From Roseitalea sp. MMSF_3546 (GTDB lineage: Bacteria > Pseudomonadota > Alphaproteobacteria > Rhizobiales > Rhizobiaceae): a stretch of DNA of 64,000 bases. The notes beneath the pieces are model-generated. The model made no database searches. It saw only the letters and a list, made by a program, of their open reading frames with translations, and was not told the DNA's origin. Every line of letters starts with the position of its first letter. Position 1 is the first letter of the stretch. Position numbers and translations under genes: made by a program. The stretch covers positions 1-64,000 of the forward strand of contig NZ_JASHKB010000019.1 in the NCBI RefSeq assembly GCF_030732865.1, given 5' to 3'. Shown here one piece after another: positions 29,612-39,783 of this stretch.

Positions 29612-30683
29612 CGGGATCGGTCCGGAACAGCAGGCTGGAATCGCCATAGGAATAAAAGCGGTAGCCCGTCTCGATCGCGTGCGCATAGGCGCGCCGCATG
29701 GTTTCGAGCCCGGCAAAGGCCGACACCAGCATCATCAGCGTCGAGCGCGGCAGGTGGAAATTGGTCATCAGCACGTCGACGCAGCGGAACCGGTAACCGG
29801 GCGTGATGAAGATGTCGGTCGCCCCGGCGAACGGATGGACGGTGCCCGAGCCGTCGGCCGCGCTTTCGAGCAGGCGCAGCGATGTCGTGCCGACCGAGAC
29901 GATGCGGCCGCCCCGCGCCCGCGTCTCGTTGATCAGCGCGGCCGTCGCCTCGGAGACATGGCCGATCTCGGCGTGCATGACATGGTCGTCGGTATCCTCG
30001 GCCTTGACCGGCAGGAAGGTGCCGGCGCCGACATGCAGCGTCACGAAGGCGCGGTTGATGCCGGCCGCATCGAGCGCCTCGAACAGCCGGTCGGTGAAGT
30101 GCAGCCCCGCCGTGGGCGCGGCGACCGCGCCGTCCTCGCGCGCATAGACGGTCTGGTAGTCGGCGCGGTCGCGTTCGTCGTCGGCACGCTTGGATGCGAT
30201 ATAGGGCGGCAGCGGAATGTGGCCTGCCAGCGCGATCGCCGCATCGAGGTCGGGGCCGGCGAGATCGAAGGCCAGGTCCACCTCGCCGCCCTCGCCCTTC
30301 GCGACGACCGTCGCGTCGAGCGCGCCGAGCAGGCAGGCGTCGCTTGCCGCACCGAAGCGGATGCGGTCGCCGGGTTTGAGCTTCTTGGCGCCGCGCGCGA
30401 ACGCCTTCCAGCGGTTCGGCGCGGTGCGCATATGCAGCGTTGCGCCGATGGTCGCGATCTGGCCGTCGCGCTCGCGGGTGCCCTCGAGCTGAGCCGGAAT
30501 GACGCGCGTGTCGTTAAAGACCATCAGATCGCCCGCCGACAGAAAGGACGGCAGGTCCATGACGCCCGCATCGGTCAGCGTGTCGCCGCGCACGACAAGC
30601 ATGCGCGCCGCATCGCGCGGGCTCGCCGGCCTTAGCGCGATGCGCTCTTCGGGAAGCTCGAAATCGAATTCATCGACGCGCAT
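29604..30683 (-). CDS. queA: S-adenosylmethionine:tRNA ribosyltransferase-isomerase QueA
   Basis: Adds the cyclopentane ring precursor to preQ1-tRNA, the step after Tgt in queuosine synthesis. The 359-residue protein has [24 protein letters not shown] at the start, [23 protein letters not shown] and [17 protein letters not shown]. The ATG at 30683 agrees with the family start. It lies upstream of tgt with an 8-nt overlap and 61 nt after the cyclophilin gene. Confidence 0.97.
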   Translation of the reverse strand: MRVDEFDFELPEERIALRPASPRDAARMLVVRGDTLTDAGVMDLPSFLSAGDLMVFNDTRVIPAQLEGTRERDGQIATIGATLHMRTAPNRWKAFARGAKKLKPGDRIRFGAASDACLLGALDATVVAKGEGGEVDLAFDLAGPDLDAAIALAGHIPLPPYIASKRADDERDRADYQTVYAREDGAVAAPTAGLHFTDRLFEALDAAGINRAFVTLHVGAGTFLPVKAEDTDDHVMHAEIGHVSEATAALINETRARGGRIVSVGTTSLRLLESAADGSGTVHPFAGATDIFITPGYRFRCVDVLMTNFHLPRSTLMMLVSAFAGLETMRRAYAHAIETGYRFYSYGDSSLLFRTDPDG

Positions 30684-30744
30684 GGCGGCCTATCCAGCCG
30701 GACAAAGGGGGCTTGCCGCCAAACGGTCGGCCCGCCCGCATGGC

Positions 30745-31251
30745 TCAAACGTCCGCCGCCACCTTCATCGACACGATCGAATCGGGATCGCGCACCGGCT
30801 CGCCGCGCTTGATCTGGTCGACATTGTCCATGCCCTCGATCACTTCGCCCCAGACCGTGTATTGCCGGTCCAGGAACGAGGCGTCCTCGAAACAGATGAA
30901 GAACTGCGAGTTGGCCGAATTGGGGTTCTGGGCCCGTGCCATCGAGCAGGTGCCGCGACCATGATTGGCGTCCGAGAACTCGGCCTTCAGATCGGGCTTG
31001 GACGAGCCGCCCATGCCGGCGCGCGAGGGGTCGAAATGCGGCCCGTCGGTCTTGCCGAAGCGCACATCGCCGGTCTGCGCCATGAACCCGTCGATGACGC
31101 GGTGGAACACCACGCCGTCATACTCGCCGGCCCGGGCCAGCTCCTTGATGCGCGCGACATGGCCCGGCGCCAGGTCCGGCCGCATCTCGATGACCACCTG
31201 GCCCTTGGTCGTCTCCATCACCAGCGTGTTTTCGGGGTCGTTATAGGCCAA
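30745..31251 (-). CDS. ppiB: Cytoplasmic cyclophilin-type peptidylprolyl isomerase
   Basis: A 168-residue cyclophilin catalysing cis-trans proline isomerisation. The catalytic Arg in VVFHRVIDGFMAQTGD and the SQFFI and VWGEVIEGMDNVDQI segments are present. No signal peptide, hence cytoplasmic. It follows a close paralogue with a signal peptide (31285-31869) by 33 nt; the two differ mainly in the leader and in Trp versus Val near the active site (VWGEV against VVGKV). Confidence 0.95.
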   Translation of the reverse strand: MAYNDPENTLVMETTKGQVVIEMRPDLAPGHVARIKELARAGEYDGVVFHRVIDGFMAQTGDVRFGKTDGPHFDPSRAGMGGSSKPDLKAEFSDANHGRGTCSMARAQNPNSANSQFFICFEDASFLDRQYTVWGEVIEGMDNVDQIKRGEPVRDPDSIVSMKVAADV

Positions 31252-31284
31252 TGGGCTGTCCTTTCGCTTGCGGTTGGAACTTGG

Positions 31285-31869
31285 CTACTGGTCTGCGCCG
31301 ATGACGACCTCGATCATGCGGTCGGGGTCGCTGACGGCACCGTTGCGGTCCGGATCGCCGCGCTTGATGTTGTCGACATGCTCCATGCCCTCGAGCACCT
31401 TGCCGACGACGGTGTACTGGCCGTCGAGGAACCGGCCCTCATCGAACATGATGAAGAACTGCGAATTGGCCGAATTGGGGTTCTGCGCGCGCGCCATGCC
31501 GACGACGCCGCGCGTGAACGGCTCGGAGGAGAATTCGGCCGGCAGGTCCGGCATGGTCGAGCCGCCCGTGCCCGCGCGCTCGGCGTCATAGCCCTGGGCA
31601 ACGTCGCCGAACTCGACATCGCCGGTCTGCGCCATGAAGCCGTCGATCACGCGGTGAAAGGCGACATTGTCATATTCGCCCTCGCGCACCAGCGCCTTGA
31701 TCTGCGCCACGTGCTTGGGCGCCAGATCCGGACGCAGCCCGACAACGACCTCGCCGTCCTTGAGCGTGATGATCATCGTGTCTTCGGCATCCTGCGCGGC
31801 AACGGGCCCGGCCAGGGCAATGATGGCGCCGGCCAGCAGGGCTATCGCGCCGTTCTTGAAAAACTGCAT
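31285..31869 (-). CDS. Exported cyclophilin-type peptidylprolyl isomerase
   Basis: A 194-residue cyclophilin with a signal peptide: MQFFKNG followed by AIALLAGAIIALAGPVAAQ, so it is probably periplasmic. The catalytic Arg in NVAFHRVIDGFMAQTGDVEF and NSQFFIMFDEG are conserved. The start is uncertain by a few codons: ATGs at 31869 and 31878 are both possible, and the longest frame uses a TTG at 31890. Tandem paralogue of ppiB. Confidence 0.93.
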   Translation of the reverse strand: MQFFKNGAIALLAGAIIALAGPVAAQDAEDTMIITLKDGEVVVGLRPDLAPKHVAQIKALVREGEYDNVAFHRVIDGFMAQTGDVEFGDVAQGYDAERAGTGGSTMPDLPAEFSSEPFTRGVVGMARAQNPNSANSQFFIMFDEGRFLDGQYTVVGKVLEGMEHVDNIKRGDPDRNGAVSDPDRMIEVVIGADQ

Positions 31870-31906
31870 TTGTGGCATGAACTCCGGCAAGGGTTGGAAA
31901 TCGCAT

Positions 31907-32407
31907 CTACGAGGCCGAAAAGCGCGCCTTCAAGGCCGCTTCGACCGAGGGCGGGACGAAGTGCGAGACATCGCCGCCCATGGCGGCGATCTGGCGCACC
32001 AGTGTGGCGGCGATGGGGCGCGTTTCGGCCTCCGCCGGCACGAACACAGTCTCGACGTCCGGGGCCATGGTGGTGTTCATGCCCGCCATCTGCATCTCAT
32101 AGGCATAGTCGGTCGAATCGCGCAGCCCGCGCAGCATGGCGATGGCGCCCGCCGCCCGCGCCGCCTCGATCACCAGCCCGTCGAAGGCGGCCACCGACAC
32201 CCGGTCGCCGGCCATGCCGGTCTCGTCGAGTGCGGCGCCGATCAGCGCCCGCCGTTCGTCATAGGTGAACAGCCCCGCCTTGCCCGCATGCACGCCGATC
32301 GCGATCGTGACATGGTCGAACAGCACCAGCCCGGCGCGCAGCACCGACAGGTGCCCGTTCGTCAACGGGTCGAACGATCCGGCATAGATGGCCGTGCGGG
32401 CAGACAT
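31907..32407 (-). CDS. coaD: Pantetheine-phosphate adenylyltransferase
   Basis: Catalyses dephospho-CoA formation in coenzyme A synthesis, 166 residues. The nucleotidyltransferase motif is [41 protein letters not shown] is the substrate loop. The family ISSTLVR motif appears as IAATLVR. The start MSARTA is chosen over an upstream ATG in low-complexity sequence. It heads the coaD-cyclophilin-queA-tgt run. Confidence 0.97.
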   Translation of the reverse strand: MSARTAIYAGSFDPLTNGHLSVLRAGLVLFDHVTIAIGVHAGKAGLFTYDERRALIGAALDETGMAGDRVSVAAFDGLVIEAARAAGAIAMLRGLRDSTDYAYEMQMAGMNTTMAPDVETVFVPAEAETRPIAATLVRQIAAMGGDVSHFVPPSVEAALKARFSAS

Positions 32408-32479
32408 GGAGCTAGCGTGTAGGCGAGAATGGCGCGGCTGCAAAGCCCTGACGCGGCGAACCGTGCCGGCCGATCCGGG

Positions 32480-32902
32480 TCATCCGCTCTGGCACACGAT
32501 GGCATAGGCGCCCTGCCCGGCGATGTGAACGATACCGGCCTCGGCACCGCTCTTGCCTTCGAAGGCCCGCTCGACGCGCAGCCGCACCGTGATCTCGTTG
32601 ATATTGGCGTCGGTGAAGTCGGCGACGAGCCGGTCGTCATCGACCAGACCCTGACCGAACACCATCGGCACCGCATCCGAATCGGACCCGGCGTCGGTGG
32701 TATAGACGCTGCCCTGCGCCTCGACCCGCGCCAGCAGTACCGACAGCACCGGCAGCCGGCCGACCAGCATGAACACCGATATATCGGCACCATCGGCGCC
32801 GCGGCACTCGACGGTGCCGGTTGCCCCCGCCGCGGCAGGAAACAGCGTCAGCGCGCCAGCCAGCGCCAGCAGCCGCATGCACAATGCCCCAAGGTCAACC
32901 AT
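32480..32902 (-). CDS. Secreted or periplasmic hypothetical protein
   Basis: A 140-residue protein not recognised as any family. It has an N-terminal signal (MRLLALAGALTLFPAAAGA after a short MVDLGALC lead) and two cysteines in the mature part (near the mature N-terminus and in the C-terminal IVCQSG), possibly a disulfide. The ATG at 32902 has GGAGGG 9 nt upstream; an ATG at 32878 would also retain the signal. Divergent from the small ORF at 33003. Confidence 0.7.
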   Translation of the reverse strand: MVDLGALCMRLLALAGALTLFPAAAGATGTVECRGADGADISVFMLVGRLPVLSVLLARVEAQGSVYTTDAGSDSDAVPMVFGQGLVDDDRLVADFTDANINEITVRLRVERAFEGKSGAEAGIVHIAGQGAYAIVCQSG

Positions 32903-33002
32903 CCGGTAAGGCCCTCCGACTATCATGTGAACCATCGCACAGCGCACGCATTGTCAACCCAGTAGACCAATCGTCAATGCAACAGACCGCCGGAGACGAA
33001 AC

Positions 33003-33095
33003 ATGTTCGCAACCTATGCCATTACCGTGACCGTCGCCATCATTGCCGGCTCGTCCGCCCTGTCGATCGGACTTCTTCTGCGCCCGCGCAGCTAG
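33003..33095 (+). CDS. Possible 30-residue membrane peptide upstream of lexA
   Basis: Short ORF, ATG to TAG, encoding [20 protein letters not shown] and a further ten residues ending LLLRPRS. It would be a single hydrophobic helix (about 4-26) with a basic C-terminus. It has GGAG with a 7-nt spacer to the ATG, and third codon positions are GC-rich like local genes. It is absent from standard length-filtered gene calls. It might encode a small membrane protein; no homologue is known to me, so coding is inferred. Confidence 0.5.
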   Translation: MFATYAITVTVAIIAGSSALSIGLLLRPRS

Positions 33096-33285
33096 GGTCT
33101 TTCGAGCGCCGCCGCGCCGGGCTGCCGCGCAACCCTTGCGGTCAGCGTTTCAGAGCCTCGAATCGGTTGCCGCGGGGGCTTGGGCCCCTGCGGATCACAT
33201 ACTCCCAGCCATCACCGTTATCGCCGCGATGCGCCCGAATTCGGGCGCAAACGGCCCTGGCTGTAACCGGAAATTAACCATTGCG

Positions 33286-33300
33286 GAACACAACTGGAAC
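33286..33300 (+). promoter_or_regulatory. LexA operator (GAAC-N7-GAAC)
   Basis: GAACACAACTGGAAC is an exact match to the direct-repeat SOS box of alphaproteobacteria, GAAC-N7-GAAC, 49-63 bp upstream of the lexA ATG, so lexA is probably autoregulated. On the same strand 33312-33326 reads GTTC-N7-GTTT, one base from the reverse-orientation GTTC-N7-GTTC box, a possible second site. Confidence 0.8.
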
Positions 33301-33348
33301 AGTTATGCTCTGTTCAAGTTTTGTTTTCGTTTGTTTCCGGACACTGCC

Positions 33349-34083
33349 ATGCTCACACGCAAACAACTGGACCTTTTGATGTTCATCAACGAGCGTCTGA
33401 AGGAGACCGGCGTGCCGCCCTCTTTCGACGAGATGAAGGACGCGCTGGATCTGGCCTCCAAATCGGGGATTCACCGGCTGATCACCGCGCTCGAGGAGCG
33501 CGGGTTCATCCGCCGACTGCCCAACCGCGCCCGCGCGCTCGAGGTGATCAAATTGCCCGAGGCGATGCAGCCGATCAACCAGGTGCGCCAGCGCTTTTCG
33601 CCCAGCGTGGTCGAGGGCGGGCTCGGCAAGCCGGCCGCCGACAAGGCGCGCGCCAGGCTCGCCGCGGCCGCTTCCGCCCCCCCCGCCGACGGACCGGACG
33701 CGGAGAACGGGCTGCCGGTGATGGGCAAGATCGCCGCGGGCGTGCCGATCTCCGCCATAGAGAACCAGACGCGCACCGTCGTGGTGCCGCCCGACATGCT
33801 CGGCCGCGGCGAGCATTTCGCACTCGATGTCGAAGGCGATTCGATGATCAATGCCGGCATTCTCGACGGCGACACGGTGGTGATCAGGCGCACCGATTCG
33901 GCCAATCCCGGCGAGATCGTGGTTGCGCTGGTCGACGACGAGGAGGCCACGCTCAAGCGGTTTCGGCGCAAGGGCGCCTCGATCGCGCTGGAGGCGGCAA
34001 ACCCGGCCTATGAAACGCGCATCTTCGGCCCCGACCGGGTGCGCATCCAGGGCCGGCTCGTCGGGCTCGTCCGACGCTATTGA
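33349..34083 (+). CDS. lexA: SOS repressor LexA
   Basis: Self-cleaving repressor of the DNA-damage response, 244 residues. The N-terminal winged helix starts [19 protein letters not shown]. After a linker longer than the E. coli one, the peptidase domain has the cleavage site Ala130-Gly131 ([12 protein letters not shown]), catalytic Ser165 in [15 protein letters not shown], and Lys203 in EEATLKRF. Length is normal for alphaproteobacteria. An operator of its own type lies directly upstream. Confidence 0.98.
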   Translation: MLTRKQLDLLMFINERLKETGVPPSFDEMKDALDLASKSGIHRLITALEERGFIRRLPNRARALEVIKLPEAMQPINQVRQRFSPSVVEGGLGKPAADKARARLAAAASAPPADGPDAENGLPVMGKIAAGVPISAIENQTRTVVVPPDMLGRGEHFALDVEGDSMINAGILDGDTVVIRRTDSANPGEIVVALVDDEEATLKRFRRKGASIALEAANPAYETRIFGPDRVRIQGRLVGLVRRY

Positions 34084-34109
34084 GCCACGCGCGTTCGGCC
34101 GCCGCACGG

Positions 34110-36695
34110 TCAGTCGTACGGCGCCAGGTTGCGCGCCGCCCGGCTGTATTGACGGTGATCGTGCCAGGGCCGCAGCGGCAGCGAGACGGCATGGCGGGCC
34201 ACCAGAGGCGGCCGGCCGTTGCGCAAGGCCGTGTGCTCGGCGCGCCCATGCGCCGCGCCCCGTGACCGGCCGGGGAAGATTTCGGCGCTGCCCTTGAGGG
34301 CGAGGTCCTGCGCGGTGATGACGAGCGTGTCGTCAGCGCAGAACGGAGTGGCCGGCGCATAGGCCAGAACGATCAGGTCGAAACGCGCGCAATGGCCCGG
34401 CGCGACCGCATCCGGTTCGGTGGCGATCGCCGCGACATAGCGCCTGTCGCCCGATCCGATCGTCGTGGTGCACACCGTCTTCGAGCACGTCATCGGCCGC
34501 GCCGTATCGACGCGCGAGACCGGATCGTCGTCGCCGCGTTCCCGCTGCGGATCGGTTCGGGGCCCGGTTGGTGCCCGGGCCGTAGCTGACGGAGCGGCGC
34601 CCACCGGGTCGTCGTGACGTTCGGGCTTGACGATGCCCGGCGCCGCATAGGCCATCTGCCATTGCTCGACAATGAAGGCGCTCGGCCGGCCGCGATTGAC
34701 GGCGAGCATCGGCTGCCCCTGCGGGCCGCTCGCGCCGATGGCCGCGAATTGCCGGCCATCCTCGGAGATGACCGCCAGCGGTCGTTGCGGGCCGGCCGTC
34801 AACGCCACGACGGCCAGCGCGGCGGGCGCCAGCCCCAGCCAGCGCAGCCATGTGCGGCACACGCACAGCCAGATCAGCGCCACCGTCGCGGCGATCATGG
34901 CGCCTTCGGTCATCGCGCCGACCATGCCCGAAGGGGAATGCGCGGTGATCCATTCGGCGATCGCCAGGATCCAGCCCGCGCTCTGCGCCATCGCCCAGTA
35001 AAGATGACCGTCCAGTCCGAACGGAATGGCCAGCGTTGCGACAATGGCGATCGGCATGGTCACCAGCGAGACGATGGGCATGGCGCCCAGATTGGTGAAA
35101 AGGCCCAGCACCGCCACGCGCTGGAAGTGATAGGCCGCATACAGCCCGCTCGCCAGGCCGGCGACGATCGAGGTTGCGGCCAGCGCGGCAAAGAATCGGC
35201 CGGCGCCGCCTGCGACAGCCAATGCGCCGGTGGGTCGGACCATTGCGCCCTTGCGGCGCATGCGCGCCGCGCGCGCCCGGTTCCAGATGTCGTAGAGCGC
35301 GATCAGTGCCAGCGTCGCGGCGAAAGACATGTGAAAACTCGGCCCGATCACCGCGGCGGGCGCCAGCGCGATCACGATGACGGCGGCAATGGCAAGGTTG
35401 CGTTTGGAGATCGCTGCCCTGTCGGCCAGCAGCGCGGCGAGCATCACCGCCAGCATGATGAACGAGCGCTGCGTGGCCACGCTCGCGCCGGCCAGGAACA
35501 GATAGACGAAGATCGCCGCAAAGGCGGTCACCGCCGCATATTTCTTGACCGCATGCGAGGACGCAAAGCTGCCTGCTGTCGCAAGTCCGGCGCGCAGCAC
35601 AACCATCACGGTGCCGGCGACCAGCGCCATGTGCAGGCCCGAGATCGACAATATGTGCGCAAGTCCGGACACCCGCAGCGCCTCGTTGACCGGTTCGGGG
35701 ATCGCCGTCTTGTGGCCGGTGACCAGCGCCGAGGAGACGATGCCCGCATTGCCCGGCGCCGCCGCCTTGATGCGCTCGGCCAGCCACAGCCGGCCGTTCT
35801 GCAAGCTGTTATCGAGCGTCCCCATCAGGCCGGGCCGGGGCGGCACGGCCACCATGTCGGGCGGGCCGTAGAAGAAACCATTGGCCCCATGGCCGGCAAA
35901 ATAGCCGTGAAACGCGAAATCGTACCCGCCCGGGCGCGCCGGCCCCGAATGCGGCAACAGCCGGGCGCGGCCCGTCAGCCCGTCGCCGACCCGCAGATCG
36001 GGAACCGGCTTGCGCGCGGTGACCCGCAGCCGGTCGGGCACATAGTAAAGGCGCGGACGCTCGGTCGCGAGCACATCGAGCGTGTACCGGACCGATCCGT
36101 TCGCCCGGTGTTCGATGCGCACCACGCGGCCGGTCAGGCTGGTCGTGACTTCGGAGCCGAGCATCTGGGTGTTGCGCGCGACGGTGTGCCACTGCGCCAG
36201 CCCCATGCCCGCGACCAGCAAGGTGCCGGCCAGCAGCGCCCGGGCCAAAAGCGGTGCGCGGTATCGCGCGGCAAGCCAGCCGGCCGCCAGCACCGCCAGC
36301 CCGAGGATCATGCTGTGGCGCGCCGGTTCGACCGGCAGCGCGAAATAGACCGTGCAGCCGGCGATCAGCAACACCGGTATGAGAAGGAACGGCGTGCCGA
36401 ACTCGGCCTCGTCGACCAGCGCCCGTGCGAAACGCGCCCGGCCGGCCTCGATGGACAACCGACCGGCAAGCCCGCGCCCGATCCCGGCGCCGCGTCCTTG
36501 CCGGTCGCCGCCGGCCGGTTCGACGATCACGGTGGCGGGCTGCGTGCCGTCAGCTTCGCGCCGCGGCGGGGATCTGGCCGGATCGGCAGCGCCGCCGGGC
36601 CGAAAGGCGGCCCGTTCGTCCGCCGGTCCGGGCACGGCCGCATGCGCTGCCACCGCTCCGGTCCTGCCCGCCTTGCCGCCCTCCCCGCGTTCCAC
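34110..36695 (-). CDS. comEC: ComEC/Rec2-family DNA-uptake channel protein
   Basis: Large polytopic membrane protein, about 861 residues, of the ComEC/Rec2 competence family. The order is two N-terminal membrane segments, a DUF4131-type soluble domain ([17 protein letters not shown]...), then the Competence domain with [21 protein letters not shown] and several membrane helices. The C-terminal beta-lactamase-like domain is degenerate: no HXHXDH is seen. The GTG start (AAAGGGG, 5-nt spacing) is uncertain; the frame is open to an ATG at 36887, overlapping gltX. Divergent from gltX. Confidence 0.85.
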   Translation of the reverse strand: MERGEGGKAGRTGAVAAHAAVPGPADERAAFRPGGAADPARSPPRREADGTQPATVIVEPAGGDRQGRGAGIGRGLAGRLSIEAGRARFARALVDEAEFGTPFLLIPVLLIAGCTVYFALPVEPARHSMILGLAVLAAGWLAARYRAPLLARALLAGTLLVAGMGLAQWHTVARNTQMLGSEVTTSLTGRVVRIEHRANGSVRYTLDVLATERPRLYYVPDRLRVTARKPVPDLRVGDGLTGRARLLPHSGPARPGGYDFAFHGYFAGHGANGFFYGPPDMVAVPPRPGLMGTLDNSLQNGRLWLAERIKAAAPGNAGIVSSALVTGHKTAIPEPVNEALRVSGLAHILSISGLHMALVAGTVMVVLRAGLATAGSFASSHAVKKYAAVTAFAAIFVYLFLAGASVATQRSFIMLAVMLAALLADRAAISKRNLAIAAVIVIALAPAAVIGPSFHMSFAATLALIALYDIWNRARAARMRRKGAMVRPTGALAVAGGAGRFFAALAATSIVAGLASGLYAAYHFQRVAVLGLFTNLGAMPIVSLVTMPIAIVATLAIPFGLDGHLYWAMAQSAGWILAIAEWITAHSPSGMVGAMTEGAMIAATVALIWLCVCRTWLRWLGLAPAALAVVALTAGPQRPLAVISEDGRQFAAIGASGPQGQPMLAVNRGRPSAFIVEQWQMAYAAPGIVKPERHDDPVGAAPSATARAPTGPRTDPQRERGDDDPVSRVDTARPMTCSKTVCTTTIGSGDRRYVAAIATEPDAVAPGHCARFDLIVLAYAPATPFCADDTLVITAQDLALKGSAEIFPGRSRGAAHGRAEHTALRNGRPPLVARHAVSLPLRPWHDHRQYSRAARNLAPYD

Positions 36696-36880
36696 CGCCG
36701 CCCCTTTCTGGGTGTCGCTGCCTGCACCCGACGGCCAGTGTGCCCATGGCTGGCATGCGCTTGCAAGCGGCCCCGCGCTTGCAACTTCACCGCTGTGTGC
36801 TACCACCCACGGGCGTCCGGCCGCGGCGGCGACACTGCCCCCGCGCGCGCCGGCGCCAGCCAGACAATGCGGAGAATGAC

Positions 36881-38302
36881 ATGACAAGCGGCGTCGTCAC
36901 GCGCTTTGCCCCCTCGCCCACCGGTTTCCTGCATATCGGCGGCGCCCGCACGGCGCTGTTCAACTGGCTTTATGCGAAACACACCGGCGGCAAGATGATG
37001 CTGCGCATCGAGGACACCGACCGGGCCCGCTCGACCGAGGCGGCGGTCGATGCGATCCTGGACGGGCTGAGCTGGCTCGGCCTTGGCTGGGACGGCGAGC
37101 CGGTCTCGCAATATGCGCGCGCCGACCGGCATCGGCAGGTCGCCCACGCCTTGCTCGATGCCGGCCATGCCTATCGCTGCTATGCGTCCCAGCAAGAACT
37201 GGCCGAGATGCGCCAGAAGGCCCGCGCCGAGGGCCGGCCGCCGCGCTATGACGGACGCTGGCGCGATCGCGACCCGGCCCAGGCGCCCGCCGGCATCGAC
37301 CCGGTCATCCGCCTCAAGACCCCGCGCGAGGGCGAGACCGTCATCGACGATATGGTCCAGGGCACGGTGCGGTTTGCCAATGCCGATCTCGATGACCTGG
37401 TCATCCTGCGCTCGGACGGCTCGCCGACCTACATGCTGGCCGTCGTCGTCGACGATCACGACATGGGCGTCACCCATGTCATTCGCGGCGACGATCATCT
37501 GACCAATGCGGCGCGCCAGGCCGTGATCTACGGGCATCTGGGCTGGAACGTGCCGGCCATGGCGCATATTCCGCTCATCCACGGCCCCGATGGGGCCAAG
37601 CTGTCCAAGCGCCACGGCGCGCTCGGCGCGGACGCCTACCGCGCCATGGGCTATCTGCCCGAAGCGTTGCGCAACTATCTCGCCCGGCTCGGCTGGAGCC
37701 ATGGCGACGACGAGATCATGTCGACCGAACAGCTGATCGAATGGTTCGACATCGCCGACGTGAACAAGGGCGCCGCCCGGTTCGACATCGCAAAGCTCGA
37801 AGCGCTCAACGGCCATTACGTGCGCCATGCCGACGATGCCTATCTCGTCGAGCGTATCGAGGCGCTGCTGCCCGATATCGAGGGCGGCCCGGCGCTGGCC
37901 GAAAAGCTGACCGCCGAAAGGCGCGCGCAGCTTCTCGCCGCCATGCCCGGTCTCAAGGAGCGTGCGAGAACGCTGACCCAGCTCATCGAGAGTGCCGGCT
38001 ATCTGTTTGACGAACGGCCGCTTTCCTTTGACGAGAAGGCGGCCGGCATTCTTGACGCCGACGCCCGCGCGCTGCTCGCCCGGGCGCATGCGGCATTGTC
38101 GAAAACTCCCGCCTGGGACGCCGAACATCTCGAAGCGGCGGTACGGGCCTTCGCCCAGGTCGAGGGCGTCAAGCTCGGCAAGGTCGCCCAGCCGATGCGC
38201 GCGGCGCTGACCGGCCGGGCCGTTTCGCCGGGCGTTTTCGACGTGCTCGCCGTGCTCGGCCGCGACGAGGCGCTGGCCCGGATCGGCGATGTCATGGCTT
38301 GA
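36881..38302 (+). CDS. gltX: Glutamate-tRNA ligase
   Basis: Class I aminoacyl-tRNA synthetase charging tRNA-Glu, 473 residues. The HIGH-type motif is [23 protein letters not shown] and the KMSKS-type motif is [12 protein letters not shown]. Length and order match bacterial GltX. Rhizobia often carry two GltX copies; only one is in the window. It is divergent from comEC and followed by a 181-bp gap before gltA. Confidence 0.98.
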   Translation: MTSGVVTRFAPSPTGFLHIGGARTALFNWLYAKHTGGKMMLRIEDTDRARSTEAAVDAILDGLSWLGLGWDGEPVSQYARADRHRQVAHALLDAGHAYRCYASQQELAEMRQKARAEGRPPRYDGRWRDRDPAQAPAGIDPVIRLKTPREGETVIDDMVQGTVRFANADLDDLVILRSDGSPTYMLAVVVDDHDMGVTHVIRGDDHLTNAARQAVIYGHLGWNVPAMAHIPLIHGPDGAKLSKRHGALGADAYRAMGYLPEALRNYLARLGWSHGDDEIMSTEQLIEWFDIADVNKGAARFDIAKLEALNGHYVRHADDAYLVERIEALLPDIEGGPALAEKLTAERRAQLLAAMPGLKERARTLTQLIESAGYLFDERPLSFDEKAAGILDADARALLARAHAALSKTPAWDAEHLEAAVRAFAQVEGVKLGKVAQPMRAALTGRAVSPGVFDVLAVLGRDEALARIGDVMA

Positions 38303-38483
38303 CGCACGCGCCGCCGGCGGCAATGAGGATGCCATAGATATTGCAATGCACAAATCAGGCTTTGGGCTAGCTTGGCACCCTGCCCCAAATCCGCTAGCAA
38401 GTCCGCGACCTTCCCGCCGTCCCAATCGGTGCCCCAGCGTGCGCACATGACGGCATTTCACCTTACCAGCTGGAGGACAGGCC

Positions 38484-39773
38484 ATGGCTGACAAGACCGC
38501 AACCTTGACCGTTGACGGGACGGCCCATGACTTTGACGTCTACTCGGGCAGCGTGGGTCCCGATGTCATCGACATTTCAAAGCTTTACGCGCGAACGGGA
38601 AAGTTCACCTACGATCCCGGCTACACCTCGACCGCAAGCTGCCAGTCGCAGATCACATTCATCGACGGCGACAATGGCGTCCTGCTGCATCGCGGATACC
38701 CGATCGAGCAACTCGCCGAGAACGGCGACTTCCTGGAAACCTGCTACCTCCTGCTCTACGGCGATCTGCCGACCCGCGCCCAGAAGGAGGATTTCGACTA
38801 CCGGGTGACGCACCACACCATGGTGCACGAGCAGATGAACCGGTTCTTCACCGGCTTCCGGCGCGACGCGCACCCCATGGCCATCATGTGCGGCGTCGTC
38901 GGCGCGTTGTCGGCCTTCTATCACGATTCCACCGACATTTCCGACGAGCACCAGCGCATGGTCGCCAGCCTGCGCATGATCGCCAAGATGCCGACGATCG
39001 CGGCCATGGCCTACAAATACTCGATCGGCCAGCCCTTCGTTTACCCCAAGAACGACCTCGACTATGCCTCGAACTTCCTGCGCATGTGCTTTGCGGTTCC
39101 GTGCGAGGAATATCAGGTCAATCCGGTGCTCTCGCGCGCCATGGACCGCATCTTCATCCTGCATGCCGACCATGAGCAGAACGCCTCGACCTCGACGGTC
39201 CGCCTTGCCGGTTCTTCGGGCGCCAACCCCTTCGCCTGCATCGCCGCCGGCATTGCCTGCCTTTGGGGCCCGGCCCATGGCGGCGCCAACGAGGCCGCGC
39301 TCAACATGCTCGCCGAGATCGGCACGCCCGAACGCATTCCCGAGTTCATCGCCCGCGCCAAGGACAAGGACGACCCCTTCCGCCTGATGGGCTTTGGGCA
39401 CCGCGTCTACAAGAATTACGATCCGCGCGCCAAGATCATGCAGAAGACCACCCATGAGGTGCTCGGCGCGCTGGGCAGCAGCAACGATCCCATGCTGCAG
39501 GTCGCCATGGAGCTCGAGCAGATCGCCCTCACCGACGAGTATTTCGTGGAAAAGAAGCTCTATCCGAACATCGACTTCTATTCGGGCATCACGCTCAAGG
39601 CGCTGGGCTTTCCGACCAACATGTTCACCGTCCTGTTCGCCCTGGCCCGCACGGTCGGCTGGATCGCGCAGTGGAAGGAGATGATCGAGGATCCCAGCCA
39701 GAAGATCGGGCGGCCGCGCCAGCTCTATTGCGGCGAACCGCAGCGCAATTACCTGCCGGTCGAGGCGCGCTGA
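38484..39773 (+). CDS. gltA: Type II citrate synthase
   Basis: Condenses oxaloacetate and acetyl-CoA at the entry of the TCA cycle, 429 residues. Catalytic histidines and partners are seen in [35 protein letters not shown] and a conserved [14 protein letters not shown]. Length fits the hexameric, NADH-regulated class. GGAGGA precedes the ATG by about 6 nt. Convergent with lpxB, the ends 10 nt apart without an obvious terminator. Confidence 0.98.
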   Translation: MADKTATLTVDGTAHDFDVYSGSVGPDVIDISKLYARTGKFTYDPGYTSTASCQSQITFIDGDNGVLLHRGYPIEQLAENGDFLETCYLLLYGDLPTRAQKEDFDYRVTHHTMVHEQMNRFFTGFRRDAHPMAIMCGVVGALSAFYHDSTDISDEHQRMVASLRMIAKMPTIAAMAYKYSIGQPFVYPKNDLDYASNFLRMCFAVPCEEYQVNPVLSRAMDRIFILHADHEQNASTSTVRLAGSSGANPFACIAAGIACLWGPAHGGANEAALNMLAEIGTPERIPEFIARAKDKDDPFRLMGFGHRVYKNYDPRAKIMQKTTHEVLGALGSSNDPMLQVAMELEQIALTDEYFVEKKLYPNIDFYSGITLKALGFPTNMFTVLFALARTVGWIAQWKEMIEDPSQKIGRPRQLYCGEPQRNYLPVEAR

Positions 39774-39783
39774 ACGGGCATCG

